From: Flaccisagitta enflata
Lineage: Eukaryota > Chaetognatha > Sagittoidea > Aphragmophora
Reading direction: 5' to 3'
DNA length: 64,000 nucleotides
Assembly: GCA_965153355.1 (NCBI GenBank)
Contig: OZ231127.1
Coordinates: 82,212,001-82,276,000 of the forward strand
Below, piece by piece: positions 1 to 13,930 of the stretch. How positions within the stretch are numbered: position 1 is the stretch's first letter; each line of letters starts with the position of its first letter. The position numbers and the translations under genes were made by a program. The notes beneath the pieces are model-generated. The model saw only the letters and a list, made by a program, of their open reading frames with translations. It ran no database searches and was not told the DNA's origin.

Positions 1-1334
1 TCTAAACCACTATTTCCTAGAAAACCTAGATTCGTAAGTAGAAGACCAAGCAACAGCAAATTCCTTTTTTCCATTGACACTGGAAATCTTAGGAAACCTA
101 GGATCGTAAGATAGTGGAATTTTAGCCACTTTATAGACTAGTGGCTATGAATTTTTTTTTTACGTGTTGAACAGTCATCTTAAGACAGTGTTTCATACAA
201 AGAATTATCGAAATCGGAGCAGCGCCTTCTAGGTGGCAAAGAAAAAGACAGTTTTTACTTTTTAAGTGCACCTAGGAAACCTGGGATCCTAAGCTTCCTT
301 GGCCCAAAACCTAGGAATCTTAGGATCTTAGGCCTGGTTACCCTGACCTGCTATTTGTTGATCAGTTGGTTAGTAAGGTTATATCTGATATGTTAAGTCC
401 AATTGTGATGAAAATCCGCTACGATTGGTAATGAGATTTGCACCCTGCATATCTTTAATCGCGGAAATGTATGAGATGGTAGGTCAGCAGGTCTGTCCGT
501 CCACCTGTCACAATCCTAAATTAGGAGTAGTTTTTGCAATACTGCCCTTGCCCAACTGTCTGCGACCATGGTGCCATGTATGCGGTCTTGTTTTGTCTAT
601 TCTATTGATTAGAAATGATTGAAATTTGTAATCTAACCATTAACTCTAATTGTGCTCTTTTCTGCCTAAAGAACGTATTTAAGGCCTTAAAATAGATCTT
701 AGACCAGATTTTTGTCCTCTCAGGCAATAGATAACCTTCTTGAAACTAGATTCTTGCCCCTGATATGTCAAATAACCTTTCTGTATTAGTAGCTAAAGGT
801 AGCTAAATTTTTGTTTAAAAAGTAGCTAAAAAAACAGTTAAATTCCAGATGACTAACTTAGTAGCAAAGGTACCTCTTTTAGCAGCTAGATCTAGAAGGT
901 TAGTAGCTAAGTTGGCCTCAGACTAGTAGTCTCCAACAGTAAGGTCTGTAAGGATCATTCAAAGCAACGGAGCTTCGTTAGCCAGGCCATACATTGTCAT
1001 TAGAGCGAACGAAAAGTTCCTGCTATTACGAGGTAACATGTCTTTTTTTGGCTGAATATTTGATACCTAGTAATCATTTCATTTCACATTCCAAAACATT
1101 TAAAACCACATTGATTTAACTTATGAGAAAAAGCGTTCTTTTAATCTTCAGCGCATAGTGAAAGCGGTATATCAATTCTTTGTATAAATGTCAGTTGGAC
1201 TGTAGCTCATTTGTTTGCCATTAAAGGAAACGTAAATTTCAAAACCGCATTATGCAAATTAGGTTTAACCAAATGTAGTATTCGTTTTCAATGTGTTTGT
1301 TGTCGATATTTGTCACTTTTTTCGGTGTGTCTGT
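1..1334. other. Gene-free left edge
   Basis: I see no exon here. Positions 1-330 carry loose, degenerate copies of a CCTAGGAAACCTAGGATC-like word, and 785-905 carry scattered TAGCTAAA/GTAGCTA words. The only open frame (65 codons at 425-622) has no recognisable motif and no flanking splice signals. Confidence 0.5.
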
Positions 1335-1522
1335 TTAGTTACAGACACGCAACTCTATAAGAGGCTTTGTCCGTCCATCCGTTGGTCCGTCTGTCAGTCC
1401 ATCTGCCGGTCCGTCCATTGGTCCGTCTGTTGGTCCGTCAGCACGAGTCAAAAATTAGGAAAACGCGCATTTCCGCCCCTGCCCACCCGTCCGCAACTGG
1501 TGGCCGTGTATCCGGCCTTGTT
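1335..1522 (-). mobile_element. Hairpin-ended repeat, A type
   Basis: On the minus strand it starts ACAAGGCCGG, has the usual GCGGACGGGTGGGCAGGGGC block, then a tract of GACC/GACG words, then a 3' hairpin (AGTTGCG arm) followed by CTAAAC. It is non-coding; the 83-codon frame across it is only a translation of the repeat. Degenerate further copies seem to continue to about 1880. Confidence 0.7.
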
Positions 1523-1539
1523 TTACCTCATTTTTAGTC

Positions 1540-2521
1540 ACTAGCTAGGCGACTCTATGAGAGGGTGTGTCCGTCAGAATGTTGATAAAGCAATTATTTT
1601 GAGGATACAAAACCGGCCAAAGTTGGGATAGCTCAACACAATTACCCTGGGCCTGCCCCTTACCCCTATTACTGCCACTACGTGGGTAAAACCAACTCAC
1701 TCAATTACCCCTGGCCAGTTCCCACTCAAAAAACTGCCCCTGCCCATCCGTAGTGAAGTGACAACATGTTGGTCCAGCGCCCGGCTCTAGTTTCTTCCGA
1801 GCAGCGTCAAAATCAACACCTTTGCCTGATTCATTCTGTCGGTCTGTCAGTCTGTCGTTCTGCCCTACTTTTTGCAAACTTCCCATGTTTCTCCTATCAG
1901 TTCTCATCATGTATCTCCTTATTCTCATAACCATTCTACCGTCCTTCCTTTTTCCTATGAGTAAAAGCTCCCCCTTCTAAAGAAAGCTCTTTTCTGTTCA
2001 TTCCATCTTCTATGAAGAACCATCACTGGAGAGAGCAATGATAACAACGACAACAACACAAAACATCATCAAACAGAATCATGGACACTGGACAGAGCCT
2101 CCTTCTTCACTGTCACGTTCTTTCTCTCTTTCAACAATCCAAATTTGTGCTAGGAAACCTTGTTGACAAATCCTTTCCATTTTAAACCGGCTTATTATTA
2201 CAAAGATCAGTAATATTCTGCATTGGGCCATATTCCAGAGTATGGTGTAAGATGCAAGACGGTTTATGTATTTTCCCATCCAGAATTGGAATCCTGGAGT
2301 CTGGCGAAACGTGTAAAATCCCCATCGATTCTTTATTTTGCCACAAAGATTAACTCGTCTTCCTTTCTCTATTTTATCCATTGGGAAAACATTAGCGGAC
2401 AAAATACTATAAAGCCATGTCATTTTGCATCACCATCTATCCATCACCTTTTCTGCCCATCTTTCTGTCCGTTCGTCTGCCTTTCGTATTCTGTCTCTCT
2501 ATCTCTCTCTGTCACTCCATC

Positions 2522-2566
<45 letters not shown>

Positions 2567-2870
2567 TCATTTCTCTCTTCTTTCCCTATCGCAATGCACC
2601 CAACAATCGTAAATATCGCTCGCAATTCACGCGGCCGTTACCATTTCTGTTTCTCTATTTAGACGGCTTCAAACGGAGAAATCGTGGCTGTTGGATACCA
2701 AGAATCAAAGCTTGTATTATAAAGATCCGGCTTGTCACGTGACTCTGCCGGTCTGTTTGCAAGCCGGAGATCATAACAAGTTTCAATCGGTGCAACCAGA
2801 CACGTTCCTGTACTACGTCGCGGGAAAAGGTAACAACGCGGTTTAAAAGGGGTCGTAAACAGGCGTTTAT
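1540..2870. other. Repeat remnants and unresolved sequence
   Basis: 1540-1880 holds decayed pieces of the hairpin-ended family (GCCCCTGCCCATCCG, GTCGGTCTGTCAGTCTGTCG). 2495-2565 is a short (TC)n tract. The overlapping open frames on both strands at 2080-2740 show no domain or family signature, and I do not call a gene. Confidence 0.4.
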
Positions 2871-2888
2871 GATCGAGGGAGGGAGGAA

Positions 2889-3390
<502 letters not shown>

Positions 3391-3568
3391 GACGAGAGGC
3401 TAGTTGCGGAATGAAGGATAATTAAAGAATGGAAACAAATGAGAAGAAGAAGAATAAGCAAAGTTTGCCCCTTTCAGTTCGAATAAAAAAAAACAGAAGG
3501 AAGATGGAATCATAAACATGGAGAAGGATAAAAAAAAGTGAAGAGAAAGCTGTGAAGTGTAAATAGGA

Positions 3569-3746
3569 ACAAGGCCGGATACACGGCAATCCAGTCGCGG
3601 ACGGTTGGGCAGGAGCAGTAATGCGAAAACCGCTCGGAATTCAAAAATGTGACGGACCGACGGACGGACCGACGGACGGACCGACGGACGGACCTACCGA
3701 CCTACCGACCGACACGGCAAGGTGTAGAGTCGCGTGTCCGCGACTA
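3569..3746 (+). mobile_element. Hairpin-ended repeat, A type
   Basis: A complete copy: 5' ACAAGGCCGG, a subterminal AGTCGCGGAC near 3592, GACGGACC words at 3650-3710, then the 3' hairpin AGTCGCGTGTCCGCGACT followed by AAAAA. The right hairpin arm is the reverse complement of the 5' subterminal motif. Confidence 0.8.
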
Positions 3747-3803
3747 AAAATGTTAATAGAAAAAAGAAAAACTATACCTAAAGGAAACTTAGGAATCAAA
3801 GAA

Positions 3804-3955
3804 CAAGGCCGTATGCGCGTAAGGGTAGGTAAAGGCAATGACCCATTAGGAAAACCAATCGCTTCGGCGGGAGCAGTGACGTAAAATCTGCTCAGAAATG
3901 CTAGAAAAGCTAATCTTTGAAGGACCGACCGACCGGCCGAAAAACCGAACTATAG
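3804..3955 (+). mobile_element. Decayed hairpin-ended repeat
   Basis: It starts ACAAGGCCGTAT, has a GGGAGCAGTGACG block and GACCGACCGACCGG words, and ends near AGTCGCGTGCAC with a broken right arm. It lies directly behind the copy at 3569. Confidence 0.5.
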
Positions 3956-4108
3956 TCGCGTGCACAGAAAAGGATTAATTTGAAGCGAAAGGGGAAAGGA
4001 CGGGAAATGTATTTATAAAATAATAGAATTATGTTAACTACTGAGGTCATAAACATCTGATATAGCGCTGGGAGAGAACGACACGGGTTGATGCCTTATA
4101 GACGGCAT

Positions 4109-4109
<1 letters not shown>

Positions 4110-4175
<66 letters not shown>
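4110..4175. repeat. (GA)n microsatellite
   Basis: Uninterrupted GA dinucleotide tract between two stretches of unique-looking sequence. Confidence 0.95.
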
Positions 4176-4177
<2 letters not shown>

Positions 4178-4264
4178 TGTAAACGTTTCTCTCTGGTACC
4201 AGTCCCCTAAAGGAAATCTGTGATCAGCGATCCCCGGTAACCTGCTTTAACTGCTTGTGAATTT

Positions 4265-4500
4265 CAACGAGAGGAAGCTTGAGAGGGCTGATCTGAGGCT
4301 TGACTAGACTGATGTGAGGCCTGAGAGGGCTGATTTACGGTCCGAGAGAGCAGATCTGAGGTCTGAGAGGCTTGATAGGAGGGACGGATGAATGAACAAA
4401 TGAAATAGGTGAATAAAATAAGTAAAGAACAAACCAAAGTCCCCCTGTGTTCTACAGGACTGTGTTGCTTTCAGGGCCCCTGCCCTAGAAGTGAAGAGAA
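4265..4500 (-). mobile_element. Partial TIR element with about 21-bp internal repeats
   Basis: Degenerate repeats of a GAGGCCTGAGAGGGCTGATT word (4270-4380) are followed by CCCCCTGTGTTCTACAGGAC. Both pieces also occur in the complete TIR element at 44205-44674, so this looks like a truncated relative. Confidence 0.5.
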
Positions 4501-4690
4501 AATCGAGACCAACTGTATGATGAAAAGTTGCAAAGTGAGACAAGTTGACTTGAGGGAGTTGAAAGCGAGTCGTGCTAGAGTAGAGAAATCTCGTCTAACT
4601 ACAAATGTCTGAGGCATCTCAAAGGAGCACTTGACAGTAACGGGAATCGCTTACGCTTAACGCGTTTGTGGCGGTATTTTTTTTTAGCGT

Positions 4691-4790
4691 GCGTGTGACT
4701 TGTGTGTAATTGATATCACAGCATTGCACATGCCGCGCCGATGCGTGTGACTTGTGTGTCTTTAATATTACAGCGTTGCACATGCGTGCT
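4691..4790 (+). repeat. Two tandem copies of an acceptor-like segment, about 50 bp each
   Basis: Copies at 4691-4742 and 4743-4790 share CGTGTGACTTGTGTGT, then an AT-rich stretch ending in CACAG or TACAG, then a GCACATG word. Each copy ends its AT-rich stretch like a 3' splice site, just upstream of the exon at 4869. A partial echo (GTGGACAG, CGTTGCATTG) sits at 5162. Confidence 0.6.
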
Positions 4791-4868
4791 ACTTGTGAAT
4801 GCGTGCCAGCTGCGTCTACCACACATACGTGCGGATGTTACGATGACGGCGATGAGACGGAACCTAAC

Positions 4869-4995
4869 ATGTCTCTGGCAACGTTGCAAACGGCGCTCAA
4901 TTACGGAAAACTGCGAATGAAACGTGAACAACTCAAAGAAGCTAAAGAGCAGGAGCAGCAGCGCGAACAGGAAGAATTGGCTGCCAAAGAGCAAG
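4869..4995 (+). CDS. Unrecognised gene, penultimate exon
   Basis: I do not recognise this protein. The frame from ATG 4869 encodes a short Leu/Ala/Gln stretch and then a strongly charged helix-forming region rich in K, E and Q (residues 15-42 from this ATG), which looks like coiled coil. The exon ends at CAAG before GTGCAT, in phase 1, and joins the exon at 5205 in frame. The frame is also open upstream of 4869 (Cys-rich reading back to 4710), so the ATG may be internal and the true exon start may be one of the acceptors in the repeats at 4691-4790. Confidence 0.55.
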
Positions 4996-5204
4996 GTGCA
5001 TTAAATGGCTTTGGGTCTGCCATTTTCGCTAGGGCAATAGTTAAACTTTTAAATCGCGAGCCTCTACAGGTCACTTTGTCCGTTGGTCTGACAGTTAGTT
5101 GGTCAGTCCGTTCTTCCTTTTTTTTTAGATCGTTTCGGTCATTACGGTCGTATCTGTATATGTGGACAGCGTTGCATTGACTGACTCAAAAGCAAATGCT
5201 TCAG

Positions 5205-5464
5205 GTGGCGAGGGTGCGGCATCGCCGGACGTGAATCTGATCGAGACGTTGCTGCAAATGAACGACATCGTCGACCGCGAATCGACAAACGACTTGAGAA
5301 GCAAATTCGAGGACATCCTTGACGAGGCCGACGAGGCGCCGATCAGCTTCTGGGTCAGTCACGTCGAGTTTCAAAAGCTGATGAACACGAACAAGGATCA
5401 GTTTCAGCTGCTGCCGCTTCTTCATCTGGCCACCCAAGACAAGCGCCAGAAAAAGGGGTCATAA
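5205..5464 (+). CDS. Unrecognised gene, last exon
   Basis: The acceptor is TGCTTCAG at 5197-5204. The exon completes a Gly codon with the phase-1 donor at 4995 and reads 86 codons to TAA at 5462. The product is acidic and mixed helical, with a compact core around NDIVDRES, FEDILDEADEAP, SFWVSHVEFQKLM and LLPLLHLATQ, and a basic KRQKKGS tail. Codon use is GC-rich against AT-rich surroundings, which supports real coding. ATTAAA follows about 15 bp after the stop. From ATG 4869 the product would be about 128 residues. The family is not identified; it could be the C-terminus of a larger protein whose earlier exons lie left of the window. Confidence 0.65.
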
Positions 5465-5642
5465 AGAAACACAAGAAATTAAAATACACTTGTAAGGAGC
5501 AATTCATCCTATTATGTTGAATAAGGGGATGGATCGGAGAATGTTTAAGCTAGTGGTGCTGTTTTATGAAATAACTTGTTGCAACGAAACTGATGAATAC
5601 ATGGTTTATATGTTCATTCTATAAGAGTTCTTTTATTTCATC

Positions 5643-6391
5643 TTAAGGGCTACAATGTCAGGCCCCCGGAAGGGTCATTGAAATATTTAGAGCTTGTTAC
5701 GTCCTCCTAGGGGCCTTGTGGCGTCCATCTACAACGAGTTTGGGCAGTTACTGATTGAAATTATGATAGATGTACCTCAAGTTGTTGTTGTTGTTGTTGT
5801 CGTTGGAATTATTGTCGTCGCTGATGTTGTCTTAGTCATCATCTTGTCGTTGTTGTCAATTTTGATTGTCAGCATGGTCGTCATGCATAATGTGATCGTT
5901 TTTGTCATTTTTCCTTCATTTTTAGTTTCAAATTAAAAATGGAGGAAAAAAAAAGATCAAACTGTGAAAAAATGTAAAGTAGCACCAATTCGGTATTGGA
6001 TGATCTTAGCAGCATTCAGAGAGCGATTTCTCATCATGTCAATAAAAATCATAGTGGCCTAGTGCTTGGTCACCGTCTCATCACTTTGTCATAAAATGAA
6101 AAAATAAACAATTCTTTTGTGTGATTCAAGGTCGGCGCTATTGGCACATGATGATAGGGACTGAGACCTCCCCCAAAACACAAACCAAATTATTCTGGAT
6201 GGATTTGTCGAATCAAAATGATTTAGACTATCATAAAATTTGATTTACAAGAACAGGGGTAGTTCTAGCTTAAGATTAGTGGTAGGCGGGAAAATCTCCT
6301 TATAGATCAAAGTGTGTAGGTCCATAAAAGGACATGACAAGCTCTAAATATTTTAATGACCCTTCCGGGGGCCTGCAATTGTAGCCCTTAA
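5643..6391. mobile_element. piggyBac-like MITE with TTAA flanks
   Basis: TTAA at 5643-5646 and at 6388-6391 encloses 741 bp whose ends are inverted repeats. The left end GGGCTACAATGTCAGGCCCC and the right end GGCCTGCAATTGTAGCCC match over about 55 bp with few differences. A TTAA duplication with GGG/CCC-type ends is the known pattern of piggyBac transposons. No transposase is present. A short (GTT)n/(GTC)n tract at 5780-5870 explains the open frame inside. Confidence 0.75.
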
Positions 6392-7830
<1,439 letters not shown>

Positions 7831-8341
7831 TAAAAAGATCGAAAGAGAAAGAAAAGCTAGTTAAACAGAAGCAGGTCGATTGACCTCCAATCCAAGGGAC
7901 AAAAAAGTGAGGGAGCAAAGTGATTGAGTGGGTAAAAGTCGCGCTTCGATGAATGGAGCTACAGAGAAAGAGAGAGAATATGAATTGCCGCGGTGAAGAA
8001 AAAAAAAGCACCCAATACATTTTTAGCGAGTTATGATCAAGATTGCCTTCAGAATGCTATTGACAAACTTATCATATCGATTCATTTATCAAACATGACT
8101 TGAAACGTAAGGATATCATCTTTCTTTAAACTCAAAGCCTGCTTGATAACTAGATTGAATATTAACTGATTTAAACCAAAATGTTGCGTACACTATAATG
8201 TTACTCGACTACTGATTTCAAAACACCATTTTATGATGCCCGAACTTGTCTTATGCTTCCATTTTTTTCGAAAAAAAACTAACCTTTTCGTGGGGAAAAA
8301 TCAGCGATCTTTCACACAGCACCGATCCCATCCATGCCATG

Positions 8342-8545
8342 GACTCAAGTGCGACTTTCCATTCATCAACCACATCTTTCGAAAATACTGTGTGATACCA
8401 GCGACTCAAAATGCGGATGAACGACTCTTCTCCATGGTTGCGCGATATACTGGTCCTCCGTTCCGTAGTTACAAGACTTCAACCATTGAACCAATGCTTA
8501 AATCCTTACCGTCCCTTTGTACTCGTCCTTGTTGCTTGTACAATA
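8342..8545 (+). pseudogene. hAT transposase C-terminal fragment
   Basis: The reading contains CDFPFINHIFRKYCVIPATQ and then NADERLFSMVARY. In hAT transposases the C-terminal dimerisation region has the pattern FP-x-hydrophobic, then IPAT(S)-x-x-x-ER-x-FS, followed by a basic stretch and a hydrophobic LxxL segment. All of these elements are present in order. No DDE catalytic part is visible upstream, so this is a fragment, not an active gene. AATAAA follows at about 8541. Confidence 0.65.
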
Positions 8546-8812
8546 AATGTCTTTCATTTCATTTTATTTCAACCATTGAAAAAAGTCGTTGTGGCCAATC
8601 ATGGTTTCCGCTTCCATTTCGATGGTGCAAATACGTCAAGCAGCACTGATGAGCTTGACAGCTTTTGATGTTCTGCCTTGTTTAACTGAGTTCTCTTACT
8701 AAGTATGGTAACAACCTTACACAACTCGTCACTACTACCACATGAAAATAATAAAATTTGATTTGAATTTGTTTTACTGTATGTTTACTAACTATCTTTA
8801 AAAAGCTTTAAA

Positions 8813-9419
8813 TACTACCAGAATTAAAAAAAACGCAAGTTTTTTTTATGGCAATTCACGCGCCTTTGGCTAACTTTAGAAACAATTTATTGGTGACCAA
8901 ATTGAAGCATTTTTCAAGGGCTTTCTTTTGAGCGCAATCCCACATTTGTAGCTTTATTCGTTTAGAAGTTACATTCAAATGAAGGTGAGTAAGTCAAAAT
9001 TTCATTTTGCAGTTGGAGGAGAAAGAGGCCATTTCTAATTGAATATAATTTCTCTATGGTTGTCATTTTTGTACCCATTTGAGCATTTATGCTCATTTCG
9101 TCACCAATCATGGTGCTCATATGAAAGTTACTCAATGTCTGCCATGAAAAATGAGGCACTTGTAGCGGGTAAGTGTGATAAAATGTCCAAAATCATCATG
9201 GATACTTCCCAATACCATTAATTTTTTTTCCAAAATCCCTCCTGCTTTTGCGCGGTTTTTTCCCATCAGTTACTGAATTCAATTGACTAAAACTCTCAAA
9301 TTTGATGGACAGAAGCTCTAAAAAACTTAAATTGCCCTCAAAATGCCGTTCATTAGTGAAATATAGTCCAATCTGAACAATCCTATGAAAAACTTGCGTT
9401 TTTTTTAGTTCGGGTAGTA
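8813..9419. mobile_element. TIR element with TA flanks
   Basis: The left end TACTACCAGAATTAAAAAAA and the right end, read in reverse complement, agree at 30 of 32 positions, continuing into ACGCAAGTTTTT. Counting TA at each edge as the target duplication, the element is about 603 bp of CTACC...GGTAG. TA duplication is typical of the Tc1/mariner superfamily. It contains no transposase. Confidence 0.7.
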
Positions 9420-9444
9420 GTCATTGAAAAGAACTTTAAATGAC

Positions 9445-10727
<1,283 letters not shown>

Positions 10728-10862
10728 ACAAGTAACGCGGGGTTACAGTATCGTCGCGGACGGGTGGGTACATGGGTAGGGGCGTACAACCCCCTTCCAC
10801 ACTCCTCCATCTCGCTCCAATGGACCAATGGATGGACCAACACATCCAACGGACGGTTAAAG
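10728..10862 (+). mobile_element. Hairpin-ended repeat, D type
   Basis: It begins ACAA, then the stem GTAAC, loop GCGG, and stem GTTAC, followed by CGTCGCGGACGGGTGGG and GGACCAATGG-type words. The 3' hairpin is not clear. The 5' stem differs from other D copies (GTGAC/GTCAC) by a paired change. Confidence 0.6.
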
Positions 10863-11080
10863 CTAAAAACTGAAGTGTAACCCAACAACCTGTGGGACCG
10901 TAGACGGGGTATAAATAGGTAACAGGGGTTCATAACTTAATTTTTTTAAATTTGAAAAAAGGGAAACTGCCCGAGAAGAAAGCGGGACAATAAGAGGTCA
11001 TAGGTTAAGTAAGTTGACAAAGCTATAAAAAAAAAACAAAAAAAAAACCAACAAAACAAAAATAAAAATTCGTTTTTCAG

Positions 11081-11521
11081 TCAGCAGCATTTCTGTTTCC
11101 GCTGATCAGCTCGATGCAGTTTGATGATGCTGCCGTATTTAGAAAGGCCCAAGGAGGAGGATGAGGATGAAGAGAAGGAGGAGCTGATCTTCTCTATCTG
11201 CTTGCCATCTGCGGTATTTTTCTCCCTTTTTATCGCCTTGAAAATCATGTTCTTACGCCGGTTGATTTTCGTCGACAATGAAGAGGTTTTTTGGTTGTCA
11301 TCATCGTCGTCTTTTTTGTTGCCAATATTTTTGTCATCATCTCGGTTGTCATTTTGTTCCTCGTCGTCGTCTTGGATTTTCTTGACTTTGGCTCTGACTG
11401 CGAGGGTCTCTCTGATCACGTGATGAAAAGCGTCTTCAACCTGATATCCGCCCGCGGCGCTGCATTCGTAGTACGAAACGCCCAACTCACGGGCTAATCG
11501 CCATCCGTGCACCGGGGAGAC
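11081..11521 (-). CDS. Rab GTPase, last exon (exon 7): G5 motif and prenylated tail
   Basis: The acceptor TCCTTTCAG (11530-11522) is followed in phase 0 by VSPVHGWRLARELGVSYYEC. This is the Rab helix before the G5 loop; G5 itself reads ECSAAGG, where most Rabs have SAK. Then come a conserved helix ending HHVIRETLAVRAK, a long Asp/Asn/Lys-rich hypervariable region, a Ser run, and the end KQKCC with TGA at 11081-11083. The terminal CC is the double geranylgeranylation site that anchors Rabs to vesicle membranes. The hypervariable region (about 110 residues) is longer than the usual 30-40. No AATAAA is obvious on the minus strand just downstream. Confidence 0.9.
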   Translation of the reverse strand, partial: VSPVHGWRLARELGVSYYECSAAGGYQVEDAFHHVIRETLAVRAKVKKIQDDDEEQNDNRDDDKNIGNKKDDDDDNQKTSSLSTKINRRKNMIFKAIKREKNTADGKQIEKISSSFSSSSSSSLGLSKYGSIIKLHRADQRKQKCC

Positions 11522-11535
11522 CTGAAAGGAAAAAA

Positions 11536-12856
11536 ACAAGGCCAACACCTATAAGTCGCGTGCGAGACAAAGATAACTGAATTGACCTGACTCCTTATTG
11601 TATCACTTTATTGGCTTAATCCAGACTTAAACCAGACTTAAACCAGACCTAAACCAGACTTAAACCAGACTAAAACCAGACTAAAACCAGACTAAAACCA
11701 GACTAAAACCAGACTAAAACCGGACTAAAACCGGACTAAAACCAGACTTAAACCAGACTTAGACCAGACTTAGACCAGACTTAGACCAGACTTAGACCAG
11801 ACTTAGACCAGACTTAGACCAGACTTAGACCAGACTTAGACCAGACTTAGACCAGACTTAGACCAGACTTAGACCAGACTGAGACCAGACTTAGACCAGT
11901 CTTAGACCAGACTTAGACCAGACTTAGACCAGACTTAGACAAGACTTATACCAGACTTAGACCAGACTTAGACCAGACTTAGACCAGACTTAGACCAGAC
12001 TTAGACCAGACTTAGACCAGACTTAGACCAGACTTAGACCAGACTTAGACCAGACTTATACCAGACTTAGACCAGACTTAGACCAGACTTAGACCAGACT
12101 TAGACCAGACTTAGACCAGACTTAGACCAGACTTAGACCAGACTTAGACCAGACTTAAACCAGACTTAGACCAGACATAGACCAGACTTAGACCAGACTT
12201 AGACCAGACTTAGACCAGACTTAGACCAGAATTAGACCAGACTTAGACCAGACTTAGACCAGACTTAGACCAGACTTAGACCAGACTTAGACCAGACTTA
12301 GACCAGACTTAGACCAGACTTAGACCAGACTTAGACCAGACTTAGACCAGACTTAGAGTAAGTCTACAGATGACTTAAAATGACTCAAAATAACTCCAGA
12401 TAACCCAAAATGACCAAAAACGTCGCAAAAAAGACTTAGACCAGACTTAGACCAGACTTAGACCAGATTTAGACCAGACTTAGACCAGACTTAGACCAGA
12501 CTTAGACCAGACTTAGACCAGACATAGACCAGACTTAGACCAGACTTAGACCAGACTTAGACCAGTCTTAGACCAGACTTAGACCAGACTTAGACCAGAC
12601 TTAGACCAGACTTAGACCAGACTTAGACCAGACTTAGACCAGACTTAGACCAGACTTAGACCAGACTTAGACCAGACTTAGACCAGACTTAGACCAGACT
12701 TAGAGTAAGTCTACAGATGACTTAAAATGACTCAAAATAACTCCAGATAACCCAAAATGACCAAAAACGTCGCAAAAAAGCTAAGTGTTACCAACCGACC
12801 GACCGACCGACCGACCGACGGACCGAGCGGGTTGTAGAGTCGCGTGCATGCGACTA
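11536..12856 (+). mobile_element. Hairpin-ended repeat, B type, expanded to 1.3 kb
   Basis: Its 5' end is ACAAGGCCAACACCTATAAG followed by TCGCGTGC. Its 3' end is a GACCGACC tract and the hairpin AGTCGCGTGCATGCGACT. The interior is filled by an 11-bp minisatellite. Ordinary B copies (for example 48954-49156) are only about 200 bp. Confidence 0.75.
11625..12710 (+). repeat. 11-bp minisatellite, unit ACCAGACTTAG
   Basis: There are roughly 90 units in two blocks (about 11625-12356 and 12432-12705), with a few variant units (TTAAACC, TATACC, CATAGACC). Each block is followed by the same roughly 70-bp segment (GTAAGTCTACAGATGACTTA...), so unit plus spacer was itself duplicated. Confidence 0.95.
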
Positions 12857-13179
12857 AAAATATAACAAGTGGCGTTCCATTGTCTAATTCCAGAATACTT
12901 AGCTAAGTATTCTGGAAAGTCGCTTGTCTGCAAAAAATATTTCTAAAAGCAAATTTCCTATTGACATCAGAGGAATATACCGTGAGCGACATGCTCACAC
13001 TATAATAGTATTCCAGAATCAAGTCATTTCCCTGTACAAGTCTATTCGTGACTCAAGACTCTCAGCTAGTTGAGAGAGAAAAATATTTCAAATCTTTAGT
13101 CTACTTCTTTACCCTACCCATTATACAAAAAAGTGAGCTAAACAATAAGTAAAAAAGAATTAGTTTTTCCCTCTCAGTT
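12857..13179. repeat. Interspersed repeat around GGAATAGACT
   Basis: A palindrome around CCAGAATACTTAGCTAAG (12890-12915), together with TATTCCAGAATCAAGTCATT, TACAAGTCTATTC and CTCTCAGCTAG, recurs in reverse complement at 18440-18540. This is an unclassified dispersed repeat; it is the host sequence into which the TIR element at 13180 appears to have inserted. Confidence 0.55.
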
Positions 13180-13891
13180 ACACTTTTTTCTTTTTATAAG
13201 CACGCACTTTTTTTGGCTGAGGCTGAGCGTGCTTAGCAAAATCTCATTTTTGAGGCTGAAATGTGCTTAAAAGCGTGCTTATCATTTATCAGTTAGTAAT
13301 TATCCTATTCAGTATAGAACAAAGAACACAGTAGGGTATGGAAAATAGTGTAGCATGAGTATTATATAATATAGAATGAAGTATAGTATAAAATACAGTA
13401 ATGAATGTATTTTGCATAAAAAGATATACAGTATCTTTTGCTGATATGGTTCTACTTTTATATAAACCATGGGATGAGATTAGTACCTTGATTTAATATA
13501 AAATTTTTTTAGATTTTTAGTGTTATTTAGAATCATGATATATTATTGTTGTTTAGTGGTCCTTGTTACAGCAATAAATCAACAATAGTATCTAAGCAAT
13601 AATATTCTTAAATATTATTAGAATTCCAATTATTTCTATTAGTATCAAATCCTGAATGTATTAACAGATTGATATTATAGATAATTTCAATTTCTATCAA
13701 AGTTTCCATTGGTTTTTGTGAAATTCAAACCAAAAATGTTTAAAATTAGCATATTTTGGAAATTTCATCAAAATTTTTTTTTTGAATTGGAAATCTCAGC
13801 CTGGAGCGTGCTTAGCAACGTGCTTAGATTTTCCCAATATCTGAGGCTGGGCGTGCTTATAAACGAGGTGCTTATAAAAAGAAAAAAGTGT
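13180..13891. mobile_element. TIR element with repeated word GTGCTTA
   Basis: The terminal inverted repeats are perfect over 24 bp (13180-13203 against 13868-13891; core CTTTTTATAAGCAC / GTGCTTATAAAAAG). The word GTGCTTA recurs several times inside both ends. The interior is AT-rich and non-coding. The sequence flanking both sides resembles one uninterrupted copy at 18452-18490. Confidence 0.75.
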
Positions 13892-13930
13892 GGCTGAGAT
13901 TCTTGAATCTGGAATAGACTCATACACTTT

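Noticed and set aside
3641-3838. Small frames across the hairpin-ended elements (Pro/Ser/Val/Gly repeats)
   Set aside because: They translate the GACC/GACG tract of the element and appear at every copy in unrelated frames.
11625-12710. Regular array that could be mistaken for a CRISPR
   Set aside because: The unit is 11 bp with no spacers, and the sequence is a eukaryotic minisatellite.
12820-12856. Helitron 3' end (hairpin then CTAA)
   Set aside because: Helitrons have the hairpin about 10 nt before CTRR and a TC start. Here CTAA overlaps the hairpin arm and the start is ACAA.
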